A DNA stretch of 64,000 nt from Flavobacterium eburneipallidum (GCF_027111355.2 NZ_CP114291.2:248001-312000), one strand, 5' to 3'. Positions 9,437 through 19,605 are shown, numbered from the stretch's first letter. Notes: a model not told the origin generated them from the letters alone. Program-made: numbers and translations.

Positions 9437-12319
9437 TTATTTTGCTGCATTTATTTTTAATTCTCCTTTTTTGAGTCCATTTGCTGTTGCGGTCAAAATA
9501 ATTTCGCCCGCTTCACCTGTCGATTGCACTATGACTTGTGCCAAACCACTAAACAAAGTACGTTTCCAGGTTGGAGCAGCTTCGATAAGTTGAATGGTTC
9601 CAGGATTGGTATTTACTGGATTCCATATATATTTATAGGTCAATGGTTCGGCTATGATAACAATGCTGTTTTTTCCTGCACGAAGATTGGCTTTATCCAA
9701 TACAAAACTGTCTCCTTTTTTGTTTTCGGGAATGGTAATAGCAATTTGTTTTCCATTAATATAAATGGACTGCGATTTACCGATGCTGTTGTAAAAAAAG
9801 TTGATTTTGCAATCTTTGAAATTTTCGGGTAAATCAAAATTAGTTCCATAAATTAGCGCTTTGACTTTTTTTTCAAAAACCGTATCTCGGAGCTCTTTGA
9901 AAGCAGTATCCCAATTGGAAATATCCAAATTATCGCTGGTTTCCGTAACTTCAGAAATCGAATTGATTATTTTTTCTTTGAGATTCGTAATAGGAATAAC
10001 TGTTATTTTTTCTAAAAATTGATCGGGTTCTACTGATGTTGGTTTTCCGTTTCCAACCCCAATTATTTTCCCTGGACCAGATATACTAAAACTTACTTCG
10101 TCTTCGGAAGTAGGAACTTGTAAGCCTGATTTGTCTTTGGTGTCAACCGTAATCATTGCAATATCAGTTCCATTGGCTTGAACAGTTTTTACATTCGAAT
10201 GTAAACCAAGAGCAACGGCATCGGAAGTAGTTTTGATGGTTTCGGTCAAGAATTTCTTGCCATTTTTATAACCAATGGCTTCTAAAGTTCCGGCTTCGTA
10301 ATTGACTTTCCATTCTAAATGACCATTTTTTTCGACTGTTTTTTTGCCTAGGCTTTTTTTGTTTAAAAACAATTCTACTGCATCGCAATTGCTGTATGCC
10401 CAAACGTCTATAGGTTGTCCTTCTTTTCTTTTCCAGTTCCAATGTGGCAAAAGGTGCAGGACAGGTTCTGTTCCCCACCAAGCTTTCAAGTACCAAGCAT
10501 CGTCTTTGTAAAAAGCGCATTGGTCTAACATTCCAAAATAAGAACCTGTTGATGGCCATTGATACGGTGTGGGTTCTCCACGATAATCAAATCCTGTCCA
10601 GATGTACATTCCGGCGAGATAATCTCGAGAATCGTAGTGTTTCCAACCTTGCTCAATGCTGTACCAATCTTTGGATTGTGGCAAATCATAAGCGGGTTTG
10701 TAGTGCTTTTCGCTGTCTTCAAAATAAATGCCTCTTGTGGCTACTGTTGACCCTTCTTCAGTTCCCCAACTGGCTAGATTTGGAAATTCACGGTGGTGTT
10801 TGTCGGTGGTTTCTTTTCCGCCGTGTTTGATGTAATTGTAGCCCACAACATCAACCGCCGTGGCAATTCCGTTATCCCAACTACCACTTATTCCGGCTGT
10901 TATTCCTCTGGTAGTGTCAATCGTTTTAGCATAATCTTGAATGGTTCTTGTCATTCTAGCGCCTTTAATATCGCCTTCAATTCCCCATTCTTCATTGGCG
11001 ATAGACCAACTTATAATGCTTGGATGATTTCGATCTCGGAGCATCATTCGTTTTAATTCCGTCAATTGAGTATTTGTAATTCCCATTAATCGGGTTTCGT
11101 CTATGACTACCATTCCCAAACGGTCACAGGCATCCAATAATTCTGGTGTTGGCGGATTGTGGGAACAGCGATAGGCATTGGAACCGAATGATTTTAAAGT
11201 TGCAATTCGAAAATCCTGTAAACCATCGGGCATTGCTACTCCAACTCCTGCGTGGTCTTGGTGATTATTGGTTCCTTTTATTTTGAGGTGTTTTCCGTTC
11301 AGAAAAAATCCTTTATTGGCATCAAAACGCAACGTTCTGATTCCGAAAGTCGTCGTTTGAATATCTGTTAATTCATTTCCTGAATAAATATTCGTCACCA
11401 TTTTGTGCAAATACGGATTAGCAACTGACCAAAGATTAGGATTTGAAACAGTTAATTCAGTTTCAAATTCTTTGGTTTCCATTGGTCGCAAATTCAAGTT
11501 ATCAATCGTAGCCGTTGCAATTGATTTTCCTGAAGCATCATAAACCGTTTGTATTATTTTGAAATTTTGAGTTTTACTCCCTTCATTAATCACTGAAACT
11601 TTTGAAGCTAATTCTGCATTGTTTATATTTAATTTTGTTGTGCTTACAAAAGTTCCGTCAGCGGGAACGTGTAAGGAATTGGTTTTGTTCAGCCAAACGT
11701 GTCTGTAAATTCCAGCACCTTCATAAAACCAGCCTTCTTCCATTGTAGCATCTACTCGAACTGCGATTGTATTTTCGCCACCATAGTTGATATAATCGGT
11801 AACATCGTATTCGAAACCCAAATAACCCGATGGATGTATGCCTAAATAATGTCCGTTGAACCAGACTATCGCATTGCGAAAAACGCCATCAAAAGCGATG
11901 TGAATTCTACGCCCGTAATCTTCTTTTGGAATGCTTATTTTTTTTCTATACCAACCAATGCTGGCTTCTGGAAATTGTCTTCCAATATTTTTGAAACCGT
12001 GACTGAAACTTGCCTTTTCGCTAAAACCTTGCTCGACTGCCCAATCGTGTGGTAAGTCGAGTTTTCGCCAGGAGCGATCGTCAAAATCTTTGGCGGCAGC
12101 TCCGTCACCATAAGTGGTTTTGGCCAAATAAGAAAAATAACCTGTTCCGTTATTGAAATCTTTGCTGGTATCAAAAGGATGACCAAAGGCGAATTGCCAA
12201 TTTTTATCGATAGAAATATGCTCTCTCGGCTTTTCATTAGAAAATGATTGCGAGAAAACCGAAACACAACAGCAATAGAATAATAGGAATAGAAATGGAA
12301 TTTTATTAGAATTTTTCAT
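9437..12319 (-). CDS. GH2 beta-galactosidase-like glycosidase
   Basis: The 960-residue exported enzyme begins MKNSNKIPFLFLL; this start (12319) gives a proper signal peptide, unlike the upstream ATG at 12442. Domains in order are: a jelly-roll sugar-binding domain (about 35-215, with LDLPHDWAVE and WFNGHYLG), an immunoglobulin-like domain (220-330), a TIM barrel (335-620), then a DUF4982-like and further beta domains. The barrel carries the RCSHNPPTPELLDACDRLG segment, Glu443 in the SIANEEW motif as predicted acid/base, and a GTEEGS motif near 519-524 supplying the nucleophile. The architecture is closer to beta-galactosidases than to classical GH2 beta-mannosidases. Its substrate in this locus is uncertain. 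Confidence 0.85.
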   Translation of the reverse strand: MKNSNKIPFLFLLFYCCCVSVFSQSFSNEKPREHISIDKNWQFAFGHPFDTSKDFNNGTGYFSYLAKTTYGDGAAAKDFDDRSWRKLDLPHDWAVEQGFSEKASFSHGFKNIGRQFPEASIGWYRKKISIPKEDYGRRIHIAFDGVFRNAIVWFNGHYLGIHPSGYLGFEYDVTDYINYGGENTIAVRVDATMEEGWFYEGAGIYRHVWLNKTNSLHVPADGTFVSTTKLNINNAELASKVSVINEGSKTQNFKIIQTVYDASGKSIATATIDNLNLRPMETKEFETELTVSNPNLWSVANPYLHKMVTNIYSGNELTDIQTTTFGIRTLRFDANKGFFLNGKHLKIKGTNNHQDHAGVGVAMPDGLQDFRIATLKSFGSNAYRCSHNPPTPELLDACDRLGMVVIDETRLMGITNTQLTELKRMMLRDRNHPSIISWSIANEEWGIEGDIKGARMTRTIQDYAKTIDTTRGITAGISGSWDNGIATAVDVVGYNYIKHGGKETTDKHHREFPNLASWGTEEGSTVATRGIYFEDSEKHYKPAYDLPQSKDWYSIEQGWKHYDSRDYLAGMYIWTGFDYRGEPTPYQWPSTGSYFGMLDQCAFYKDDAWYLKAWWGTEPVLHLLPHWNWKRKEGQPIDVWAYSNCDAVELFLNKKSLGKKTVEKNGHLEWKVNYEAGTLEAIGYKNGKKFLTETIKTTSDAVALGLHSNVKTVQANGTDIAMITVDTKDKSGLQVPTSEDEVSFSISGPGKIIGVGNGKPTSVEPDQFLEKITVIPITNLKEKIINSISEVTETSDNLDISNWDTAFKELRDTVFEKKVKALIYGTNFDLPENFKDCKINFFYNSIGKSQSIYINGKQIAITIPENKKGDSFVLDKANLRAGKNSIVIIAEPLTYKYIWNPVNTNPGTIQLIEAAPTWKRTLFSGLAQVIVQSTGEAGEIILTATANGLKKGELKINAAK

Positions 12320-12445
12320 GGAATGAATTTTACATACAAGTATAGGAAATTGAAATATGACTTTAAAAAAACTACTTCTTAAAAAAATATTCCCTAACTT
12401 TTCAATTAGGGAATATTTCAAACTAACTTCAACTAAAACCAATTA

Positions 12446-13504
12446 CTATTTTAAAACAAATCCAAGATCATCATACAAGATTGTATTGCCTCCGTCGTTA
12501 TTTGATTCTTGAAAAGTTAGCATCCAAACACTTGAAGGACTATCCCAATAACTCAACGGAATTTCAATATATGTCCATGTAGTTGTAATAGGTAGTTCGT
12601 AATTTTTACCTCCATTGATATTAAAATTAACTTTTCCTGCTTTTAATCCTTTTACAACAATTCTAAATGCTTTGTACGGAGTCATATCAACATTAAAGCC
12701 CCAGTTTCCGCCATCCCATCCGCCATGAACCCATTGCCAAGATTTTGTTCCTTGATAAGCATCTCCATCATAATCAAAATTCACTCCTTTACCTGCCCAT
12801 GGTCCGCCCCATTGAACACCATGCAAAACATCATCATACAGAGCAGTTCCGATGGCTTCTTTAGAAGTTGCTGAACCTGATATATTAGTTACGGTAAGGT
12901 TTCTATAATCAGCATTTGCTGGTAATTTTACCACTATTTTTTCTAAAGTAGAAGAAACTATAGTTACAGGAACGGCTGGTTTTGTAGCAGTTGCAGCAAG
13001 GGTAACCACTGGATTTAGAAAATATTTACCAGTAATAGTCACTTCGGTACCTGCTGTTGCATTTATTGGGCTAAAGCCTGTAAATGTTGGCGATGGCGGA
13101 GCTACAACTAGGTCATAAAATACGGTTCCGTTAGCTGTTACTACTTTTAATTTGTTTGACGCATTTGCATAAGGCGTGTTTTCATCCACCAATACAATTA
13201 TTTCGGTATCGGTCACAAAAGTAGGTCTGAAATAAGTTTCGTAATCATTAAAATAAACTTTACTTACACTACTTAATCCTGTTCCTCTGATGATATAATA
13301 ATTTTTAGGATCTACTTTAGTAACTGGTGTAAGAGGCAACAGGTTTCCTGCTAAATCATAACCCGAAGGGAGCACGCTCGTGATAACGGGCGGAGCTGTA
13401 GCATTCGTTTGTGTGTCGTCGTCATTGGTACAAGAACTAAAAAGTACCAAAGTTAACATCCATGCTACACATGTTGTGAACCAAGCTGTCTTTAAATTTT
13501 TCAT
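12446..13504 (-). CDS. TIG/IPT-domain surface glycan-binding lipoprotein
   Basis: The 352-residue lipoprotein (lipobox LFSSC, Cys25) lies directly after SusD, the usual place of a surface glycan-binding protein. Two TIG/IPT immunoglobulin-like domains are visible (about residues 38-133 and 135-215), followed by a C-terminal beta-sandwich rich in Trp (residues 225-352, with VQWGGPWAGKGVNFDYDG and SWQWVHGGWDGGNWGF), the likely carbohydrate-binding face. It would sit on the cell surface and deliver mannan chains to the SusC/D importer. It has no recognisable catalytic motif. Confidence 0.82.
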   Translation of the reverse strand: MKNLKTAWFTTCVAWMLTLVLFSSCTNDDDTQTNATAPPVITSVLPSGYDLAGNLLPLTPVTKVDPKNYYIIRGTGLSSVSKVYFNDYETYFRPTFVTDTEIIVLVDENTPYANASNKLKVVTANGTVFYDLVVAPPSPTFTGFSPINATAGTEVTITGKYFLNPVVTLAATATKPAVPVTIVSSTLEKIVVKLPANADYRNLTVTNISGSATSKEAIGTALYDDVLHGVQWGGPWAGKGVNFDYDGDAYQGTKSWQWVHGGWDGGNWGFNVDMTPYKAFRIVVKGLKAGKVNFNINGGKNYELPITTTWTYIEIPLSYWDSPSSVWMLTFQESNNDGGNTILYDDLGFVLK

Positions 13505-13520
13505 ATTTCTATTTTTTAAA

Positions 13521-15125
13521 TTATTTGAAAGTATAAGGTACTACTTCCTTTAGTTTTGGATTTTTAATCAAATCATTTTCAGGATAAGGCAATAGAAGAT
13601 TAGTAGCAGTGATTTTAATACGTTTTTCGGTATTTCTATCACCTCTATTTTGTGCTTCTAAGATGGCTTTGGCTTGAGCAAAAGGCAAACGTCCTAAATC
13701 GAAATAATAATCTCCTTCGCAGGCCAATTCTGCACGTCTTTCTTTGAAAATATCATCAAATGTGATGGATGTTTTTTCGGCTACACCAGCTCTTTTACGA
13801 ACGGCATTGAAGGATTTTAGTGCAGCAGGATCTGATGTAGAACCTGTTTGTGATCCTAAAATAGCTTCGGCATGAATTAATAATAATTCAGCATAACGCA
13901 TCATGTAGCTATTCATACTACTTTCACCATTAAATGGTGGGTTAAATTTACCTGTGATAGGAAGGTTTTCTTTTCCGATTACATATTTTTTTAATCCAGC
14001 TCCTGATAATTGAGCCTCATTCTCGATTTTGAAAGTATATCCTAAAAGGATTGGAGCACCTAAAGCTAATGTTTCGGCATAGCTCAAATTTGGATAATAA
14101 TCGCCTGGTAACATGAAGGTTTCTATTCTTCTTTTGTCTCCAGGACCATATACATTTTTGATTAAATCTTGAGATGGAGCGATTTGTCCTGAATAAGTAG
14201 TTTCTACTAATCTATTTTCTGGAGCAAATAAAGTATTAGAAAAATTTCCATCAAAATAAGTTCCAGCTCCTGTCCATTGCCATGCAAAGATTGACTCTTG
14301 ATTGTTGTTGTTTTTTTGTAAAAATAAATCGGCAAAAGACATAGTTGGTAATTCTTCTCCCCCTAACAATTTGAATTCTCCGCTATTGATTACTTCGGCA
14401 GCCATTTGTTTGGCTTCGGCATATTTCTTTTGATACAAATATACTTTGGCTAAAAAGGCTTTGGCCGAACCACTAGAAACATGAGCATTAGCAGCATAAT
14501 TTGTGCCTCTGTTTTTAACTCTTAAATTAGCAATAGCAAATTTTAAATCATTTTCGATAAACTTATAAACGTCAGCAACGGGGTTACTTGGAATTACAAA
14601 GTTTTGAGAATATTCGGCATTGTTCTCGATAATTGGCACGTTGCCCCATAATCTTACCAAGAAAAAATAAGAGAAAGCACGAATAAAATGGGCTTCACCC
14701 ATAGCATTGTTTAGGGCTTCGGCACTTACATTAGGTCCAACACTTTTAGGCAAATTGTTGATATAAGCATTAGAATTAGCAATGGCTCCAAAACAAGATC
14801 TCCAAGAATCTTGAATGTATGGGGAAGAATTGGTAAAACTCAAATCGGTAAATTTCCCGAAAGTGTTAAATTCTGCTGCATACATATTTCCTGAAATAAC
14901 ATCGGTTATTCCATAAAATCCTTCTTTGTTCATGTTGAACCAAACCAAACCATAAAGCCCATTGGCTGCATTGTCTAATTTTTCGTCCGAGTCATAATAA
15001 TTTCCTAATGTAGGAGCTCCTTCGGCAGGAACGTCTATAAAATCTTGTGAGCAGGAAGACAAAATTATTGATGTTACTAGTAACGTTACAATAAAATTTA
15101 TTTTCATTTTTATTATATTTTTCAT
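13521..15125 (-). CDS. SusD-family (RagB/SusD) surface lipoprotein
   Basis: The 534-residue protein is the lid of a SusCD glycan importer. It has a lipoprotein signal (IILSSC, Cys25 counted from the first ATG; a second ATG six codons later would also give a good signal), a TPR-like N-terminal half and a typical C-terminal ending with the SYMMRYAELLLIHAEA and RRAELACEGDYYFDLGRLP segments. The gene follows SusC by 12 bp. The bound ligand is inferred from the enzymes around it to be beta-mannan or galactoglucomannan oligosaccharides. Confidence 0.95.
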   Translation of the reverse strand: MKNIIKMKINFIVTLLVTSIILSSCSQDFIDVPAEGAPTLGNYYDSDEKLDNAANGLYGLVWFNMNKEGFYGITDVISGNMYAAEFNTFGKFTDLSFTNSSPYIQDSWRSCFGAIANSNAYINNLPKSVGPNVSAEALNNAMGEAHFIRAFSYFFLVRLWGNVPIIENNAEYSQNFVIPSNPVADVYKFIENDLKFAIANLRVKNRGTNYAANAHVSSGSAKAFLAKVYLYQKKYAEAKQMAAEVINSGEFKLLGGEELPTMSFADLFLQKNNNNQESIFAWQWTGAGTYFDGNFSNTLFAPENRLVETTYSGQIAPSQDLIKNVYGPGDKRRIETFMLPGDYYPNLSYAETLALGAPILLGYTFKIENEAQLSGAGLKKYVIGKENLPITGKFNPPFNGESSMNSYMMRYAELLLIHAEAILGSQTGSTSDPAALKSFNAVRKRAGVAEKTSITFDDIFKERRAELACEGDYYFDLGRLPFAQAKAILEAQNRGDRNTEKRIKITATNLLLPYPENDLIKNPKLKEVVPYTFK

Positions 15126-15137
15126 AATTAATACGTT

Positions 15138-18100
15138 TTAAAATTCAATATTACAACCAAAAGAAATCAATCTTGGCGATGGATAGCGACCACTATCTAC
15201 TCCACTTAACAAAGCGTCTTGGTTAAAAGAACCTACTTCGGGATCATAGCCTGAATATTTGGTAAAGGTGAATAAATTTTGTCCTGTAGCATAAATTCTT
15301 AATCGAGATAATTTCATTTTTGACAATATATCTGATGGTACAGAGTAGCCTAAAGTTACGTTTTGAATTCTTAAATAAGAGCCATCTTCTACGAAACGAG
15401 TGGATATGGCGTTATTAATATTATCAAAAGTTGAAGGTCTTGGCAAGGCAGCATCTAAATTAGAAGCGGAATAAAAATCAGCTGCTTCTGTTAAAGCATT
15501 AACTCCTAACATACCATTAAGGGTTCCTGACAATCGAGTTAAATTCATCAATTTATTACCAGATGTTCCTTGTACGAAAATAGACAAATCTACATTTTTG
15601 TATTTGAAGGTATTAGTAAATCCGAAAGTAAAATCTGGATTCGGATTTCCAATAGTAGTCAAATCTTTAGTATCTATGATTCCGTCATTGTTTTGATCTT
15701 TATAAATAACATCTCCTTTTGCAAAATTAGGCAGCAAAGAGTTGGTTCCGTCTTTCAAAACTACTTTAGTACCACCGGCATTGGTATAACCATAAGTAAG
15801 CAAATCAGCATCAGTTCTATAAATTCCTAAAGCCTCATATCCTACATAAGATCCTATTGGTAATCCTTCTTGAGTTCTAGAAATTGTCATGGTGTTGTAA
15901 GCCAAAGTATTGGCTGTTTTTATGATATTCAACCCTGCCATATCAGCTACTTCATTAACATACTTGGTGAAATTCAAATTGGCATTCCAAGAGAAATTAT
16001 CTGTGAATTTTTTATTGTATCCTAAACTAACCTCAATTCCTTTATTGACCATTTTTCCAAGGTTAAAAGAGGGTGGATTTACCCCACCTTCATAATCACC
16101 ACCTCCAGAAAGGAACATTGGCAATGGAACTTGATAAAGGAAATCTTTAGATACTTTTCTGTAAACATCAACGGTTGCATTGAAACCAGAATTAAACAAT
16201 GTAAAATCTAATCCTAAATTGGTCTGCTCTTGCGTTTCCCATGTCAAATCTTTATTAGGAGTATTGGCAGGTAAAAATGAATTACCCATGGAGCTATTTA
16301 TTAAATGTAAATTTGAGTCGAATAAATTATTACCAATCTGATTGTTACCTGTTTCTCCGAAACCAAATCTAAATTTAATATTGTCTATATATTTTTTGGT
16401 CCCTTCCATGAATGTTTCGTTTGATAACTTCCAAGAAGCTCCAACTGATCTAAAAACACCCCATTTGTTGCCAACAAAAAATTTAGAAGAACCATCTGTT
16501 CTAATAGCTGCAGAAACACCATATTTACCAGCATAATCATAAACAGCTCTTCCAAGATAGGAGGATAAAGTTTGTGTTCCGCTATACGGAAATTGTAATA
16601 CTGCTTTTGACAAATCAGAATCAGCAAGTTCTTTTCCTGAATTATCTTTAAATCCTGTAGCAGTTAGAGAATGTCCTTCCCAATGTGCTCTATTCGATTC
16701 TTGAACGGCCAATACAGTAAAGTTATGTTTGCCTATTGTATTTCTATAAGTCAACATATTTTTTATGTTCCAAGAGTTGCTCATAGATGGTCTATAATAC
16801 AAATTTGCAAAGCTTTTTACAGCATTTCCAAGAGAATACATAGGGTCAAATTCTTTATTCAAATTATTTTCTGTGTAGCCTCCAACTTCAAAACGATAGT
16901 CAAAACCTTTAAATAAATCAACTTGAGTATAGAAATTTCCAGAATAATTTTTTCTAACTAATTTATTAGAACCCAATAAAGATACCGCAACAGGATTAAT
17001 AAATGAGGTTTGACCACCTACTGGAGGCCCCGAAAAAGCACCTGTTAATTCTCTAACACTTACATCTGGTGTACTCAATAAAGAAGTAGCGATCACACCA
17101 TTGAACTGACCATTTAAAGTTAGTTTTTCATCAGTATGAGCTCCACTAATATTAACTCCTACTTTTATAAATTTATTGATTCTTGCATCTAAATTAGTTC
17201 TGAAATTATATCTCTTAAAACCTGATTCAATAACAATACCTTCTTGATTCAGAATTCCACCTGAAACATAATAGCTTATACCATCTTTTCCGCCCGAAAA
17301 TGATACTTGGTTAGACATCATGATTCCTGTTTGATAAATTTCTTCTTGCCAATCTGTTCCTTTACCTAAAAGAGATGGATTTGCAAATTCTTGTCTTGGT
17401 GTAACATTATAAGCATCAGCCAAAGCATTTTGATAAATGGCATATTGTTGCAAATTCATAGAATCCAACTTTTTAGGAATTGTACTTATCGAATAGGAAG
17501 TGTCAAAAGAGAATTTTCCTGTTCCTTTTTTTCCTGATTTTGTAGTTACGATAACAACACCATTAGCACCACGAGAACCATAAATAGCAGTTGCCGAAGC
17601 ATCTTTCAAAATATCTATAGATTCAATATCATTAGGATTAATAGAAGCCAAAGGACTTAAAGTAATGTTACCCGCATTCGAGAAATTAGAATTTCCTGTA
17701 GCACTTCTTCCAGATGTTGAAGAATTTCTGGCATCACCAGAAATAGGCACTCCATCAATTACATACAAAGGTTCGTTAGTGCCTGTCAAAGAAGAAACTC
17801 CTCTAATTTTTACAGAAACGTTACTTCCTGGCTGACCTGAATTACTGCTTACAGTAACCCCAGCGGCTTTACCTTGCAACATCTGATCGAAAGACACCAC
17901 TTTCAAATCTTCAATATCACTTGATTTAATTGAAGAAATGGCACTGTTTACATCTTTTCGCTTTTGTGTTCCATATCCCACTTGAACTACAACTTCTTTC
18001 AAATCTTCGGTGGCTGATTTTAATATTACATTAATTTTTTCAGCTCCTTTGATGGCAATGTTTTGGGAAACAAAACCTACGAATGAAAACGATAAAGTAC

Positions 18101-18335
18101 CATTTGCAGGTGCGTTGATTTCATATTTCCCGTCAATATTAGTTGAAACTGAAACCGAAGATCCAACAACTGATACATTTACACCAGGTATTGTCATTCC
18201 CGATGGATCTGAAACCACACCTTGTACTTTGGTTTGAGCAGTAATACTACTACTTGCTAGTAGTAAAAAACACAACATTGGAAATGCAATGAGATTCCCT
18301 TTCCAATGTGTTAAATGAAACAATAGTTTTTTCAT
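15138..18335 (-). CDS. SusC-family TonB-linked outer-membrane transporter
   Basis: The 1065-residue protein is the outer-membrane channel of the PUL importer. After the signal peptide (about residues 1-34) come a carboxypeptidase-regulatory-like domain (VQGVVSDPSGMTIPGVNVSV), a TonB-box-like stretch with the VGYGTQKRKDV motif, a plug domain (GVSSLTGTNEPLYVIDGVPI) and a 22-strand-type beta-barrel ending in Phe. It opens the long minus-strand operon and is divergent from the GH26 operon, with the AraC gene between. Import of mannan-derived oligosaccharides is inferred from context. Confidence 0.95.
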   Translation of the reverse strand: MKKLLFHLTHWKGNLIAFPMLCFLLLASSSITAQTKVQGVVSDPSGMTIPGVNVSVVGSSVSVSTNIDGKYEINAPANGTLSFSFVGFVSQNIAIKGAEKINVILKSATEDLKEVVVQVGYGTQKRKDVNSAISSIKSSDIEDLKVVSFDQMLQGKAAGVTVSSNSGQPGSNVSVKIRGVSSLTGTNEPLYVIDGVPISGDARNSSTSGRSATGNSNFSNAGNITLSPLASINPNDIESIDILKDASATAIYGSRGANGVVIVTTKSGKKGTGKFSFDTSYSISTIPKKLDSMNLQQYAIYQNALADAYNVTPRQEFANPSLLGKGTDWQEEIYQTGIMMSNQVSFSGGKDGISYYVSGGILNQEGIVIESGFKRYNFRTNLDARINKFIKVGVNISGAHTDEKLTLNGQFNGVIATSLLSTPDVSVRELTGAFSGPPVGGQTSFINPVAVSLLGSNKLVRKNYSGNFYTQVDLFKGFDYRFEVGGYTENNLNKEFDPMYSLGNAVKSFANLYYRPSMSNSWNIKNMLTYRNTIGKHNFTVLAVQESNRAHWEGHSLTATGFKDNSGKELADSDLSKAVLQFPYSGTQTLSSYLGRAVYDYAGKYGVSAAIRTDGSSKFFVGNKWGVFRSVGASWKLSNETFMEGTKKYIDNIKFRFGFGETGNNQIGNNLFDSNLHLINSSMGNSFLPANTPNKDLTWETQEQTNLGLDFTLFNSGFNATVDVYRKVSKDFLYQVPLPMFLSGGGDYEGGVNPPSFNLGKMVNKGIEVSLGYNKKFTDNFSWNANLNFTKYVNEVADMAGLNIIKTANTLAYNTMTISRTQEGLPIGSYVGYEALGIYRTDADLLTYGYTNAGGTKVVLKDGTNSLLPNFAKGDVIYKDQNNDGIIDTKDLTTIGNPNPDFTFGFTNTFKYKNVDLSIFVQGTSGNKLMNLTRLSGTLNGMLGVNALTEAADFYSASNLDAALPRPSTFDNINNAISTRFVEDGSYLRIQNVTLGYSVPSDILSKMKLSRLRIYATGQNLFTFTKYSGYDPEVGSFNQDALLSGVDSGRYPSPRLISFGCNIEF

Positions 18336-18426
18336 AATAAATGTTTAGTTAGTTAATGGTTGCTGATTGCTGTGGTTGGTATTCAACAATCAAATTAATG
18401 TTAATTATTTTATAAATTAACAAAGA

Positions 18427-18453
18427 CAAATTTAGGACAGTAAGTAACATCAA
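18427..18453 (-). promoter_or_regulatory. Candidate promoter of the SusC operon
   Basis: On the minus strand TTG (18451-18453) precedes TAAATTTG (18427-18434) with a 16-bp spacer. This resembles the Bacteroidota TTG / TAnnTTTG promoter, although the spacer is slightly short. The 5' untranslated leader would be about 85 bases. Confidence 0.45.
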
Positions 18454-18589
18454 ATTAGTATTATTCTATCATTTCATGATAATATATTTTCAAAATGAAA
18501 AATATAATTACATATAATAAAATTATATTTATATTTTTTTGAACAATATATATTTAATTAATATAATAAATGTAAAATATACAATTATA

Positions 18590-18631
18590 AAAAACAAAAA
18601 AGCTCCTTGAAAAAACATCTCAAGGAGCTTT
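18590..18631 (-). terminator. Rho-independent terminator after the AraC gene
   Basis: A perfect 12-bp stem (AAAGCTCCTTGA / TCAAGGAGCTTT, arms 18599-18610 and 18620-18631) with a 9-base loop is followed by a T run on the minus strand, 22 bp past the AraC stop. Confidence 0.88.
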
Positions 18632-18652
18632 GAAATTAGGAGAAATACAGCC

Positions 18653-19531
18653 TTATAAAATCCTTTTTAGCCCTGAAAAATCTTCACGGTATTGACTAGG
18701 AGTACATTTCTTAAAAGCCTTGAAACTTCTATTAAAATTAGCAATATTATTAAATCCAGATTTAAAAGCAATTTCAAAAATACTCAAGTCTTTTTCTACT
18801 AACCATCTGGCTGCGTATCCAATACGGATATCATTAATATAATTGACAAAGGTTTTTCCTGTACGTTTTTTTATAAATCGGTTAAAAGAAATGGTCGTCA
18901 TATTAGCAACTCCTGCCACTTCTTCTAAAGACAATTTTTCGGCAAAATTCTTTTGAACATAATCATAGACTAATTTCATCTTATCATACTCTTCGAAAGT
19001 GTCATTTTCGACCGTAAATGTGGATAAAATCCTTTGATTTCGGGAGTTCGCAAGGTCATATAGAATCGAAACTATCTCCAAGAAATAATCCATTCCGTCC
19101 AGCTTGGATATCTTCATTAACCGTGGAGTGAGCATTTCTGCTACCTGTTTTGAAAATAAAATACCATGTATAGAACGGTTAAACATATCCTTTATAGGAG
19201 TCATAATTCGCCTTGACAACAAAAATTCATGAAACAGATCATGATGAAACTGAATCGTTATTTCGTGTATTCCGTTATTTTTACATTTATTTATTTCCCA
19301 TCCGTGGTACAAATTAGGGCCAACAAGAACTAACTCAACATCGTCAATCTCTTCTATATTATCGCCTACCACGCGTTTAACTCCTTTGCCATTCAAAATA
19401 AAATTGATTTCATACTCTGGATGATAATGAACCGGAAAATCAAAAGTGTCTTTAATTCTATCAAAAACCAAAAAACTATCTTGAGCGGCTAGCGGAACTA
19501 TTTCTCTGTGAAAATTCTTAAAAGTTGCCAT
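18653..19531 (-). CDS. AraC-family transcriptional regulator of the mannan locus
   Basis: The 292-residue protein has an N-terminal cupin-like ligand domain (about 10-110, with the HYHPEYEINFILNGKG segment) and a C-terminal double helix-turn-helix (about 190-290, with LSLEEVAGVANMTTISFNRFIKKRTG and SIFEIAFKSGFNNIANFNRSFK). The start at 19531 (MATFKNFHREIVPL) fits relatives; the longer frame to 19651 only adds non-conserved residues. It lies between the two divergent arms of the PUL, so it is the best candidate activator of both. The absence of a hybrid two-component sensor, the usual regulator of mannan PULs in Bacteroides, is notable. The cupin probably senses a mono- or disaccharide. Confidence 0.88.
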   Translation of the reverse strand: MATFKNFHREIVPLAAQDSFLVFDRIKDTFDFPVHYHPEYEINFILNGKGVKRVVGDNIEEIDDVELVLVGPNLYHGWEINKCKNNGIHEITIQFHHDLFHEFLLSRRIMTPIKDMFNRSIHGILFSKQVAEMLTPRLMKISKLDGMDYFLEIVSILYDLANSRNQRILSTFTVENDTFEEYDKMKLVYDYVQKNFAEKLSLEEVAGVANMTTISFNRFIKKRTGKTFVNYINDIRIGYAARWLVEKDLSIFEIAFKSGFNNIANFNRSFKAFKKCTPSQYREDFSGLKRIL

Positions 19532-19605
19532 AATCCATTTTTTTATTTGCAATAATAAGATATAATATTGACAAAATAATACTAATTCAAAACATCTTAA
19601 TGGTA

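Larger units (their letters stand above)
18336..18652. promoter_or_regulatory. SusC upstream region with AraC terminator
   Basis: No gene is visible in this AT-rich gap of 317 bases. It holds the likely SusC promoter (motif near 18427) at its left end and the AraC terminator (near 18599) at its right end. The stretch 18480-18595 is almost pure A/T. Confidence 0.6.

Noticed and set aside
9437-12319. Calling the GH2 enzyme a beta-mannosidase because it is in a mannan locus
   Set aside because: Domain order and motifs resemble galactosidase-type GH2 more than classical beta-mannosidases, so I left the substrate open.
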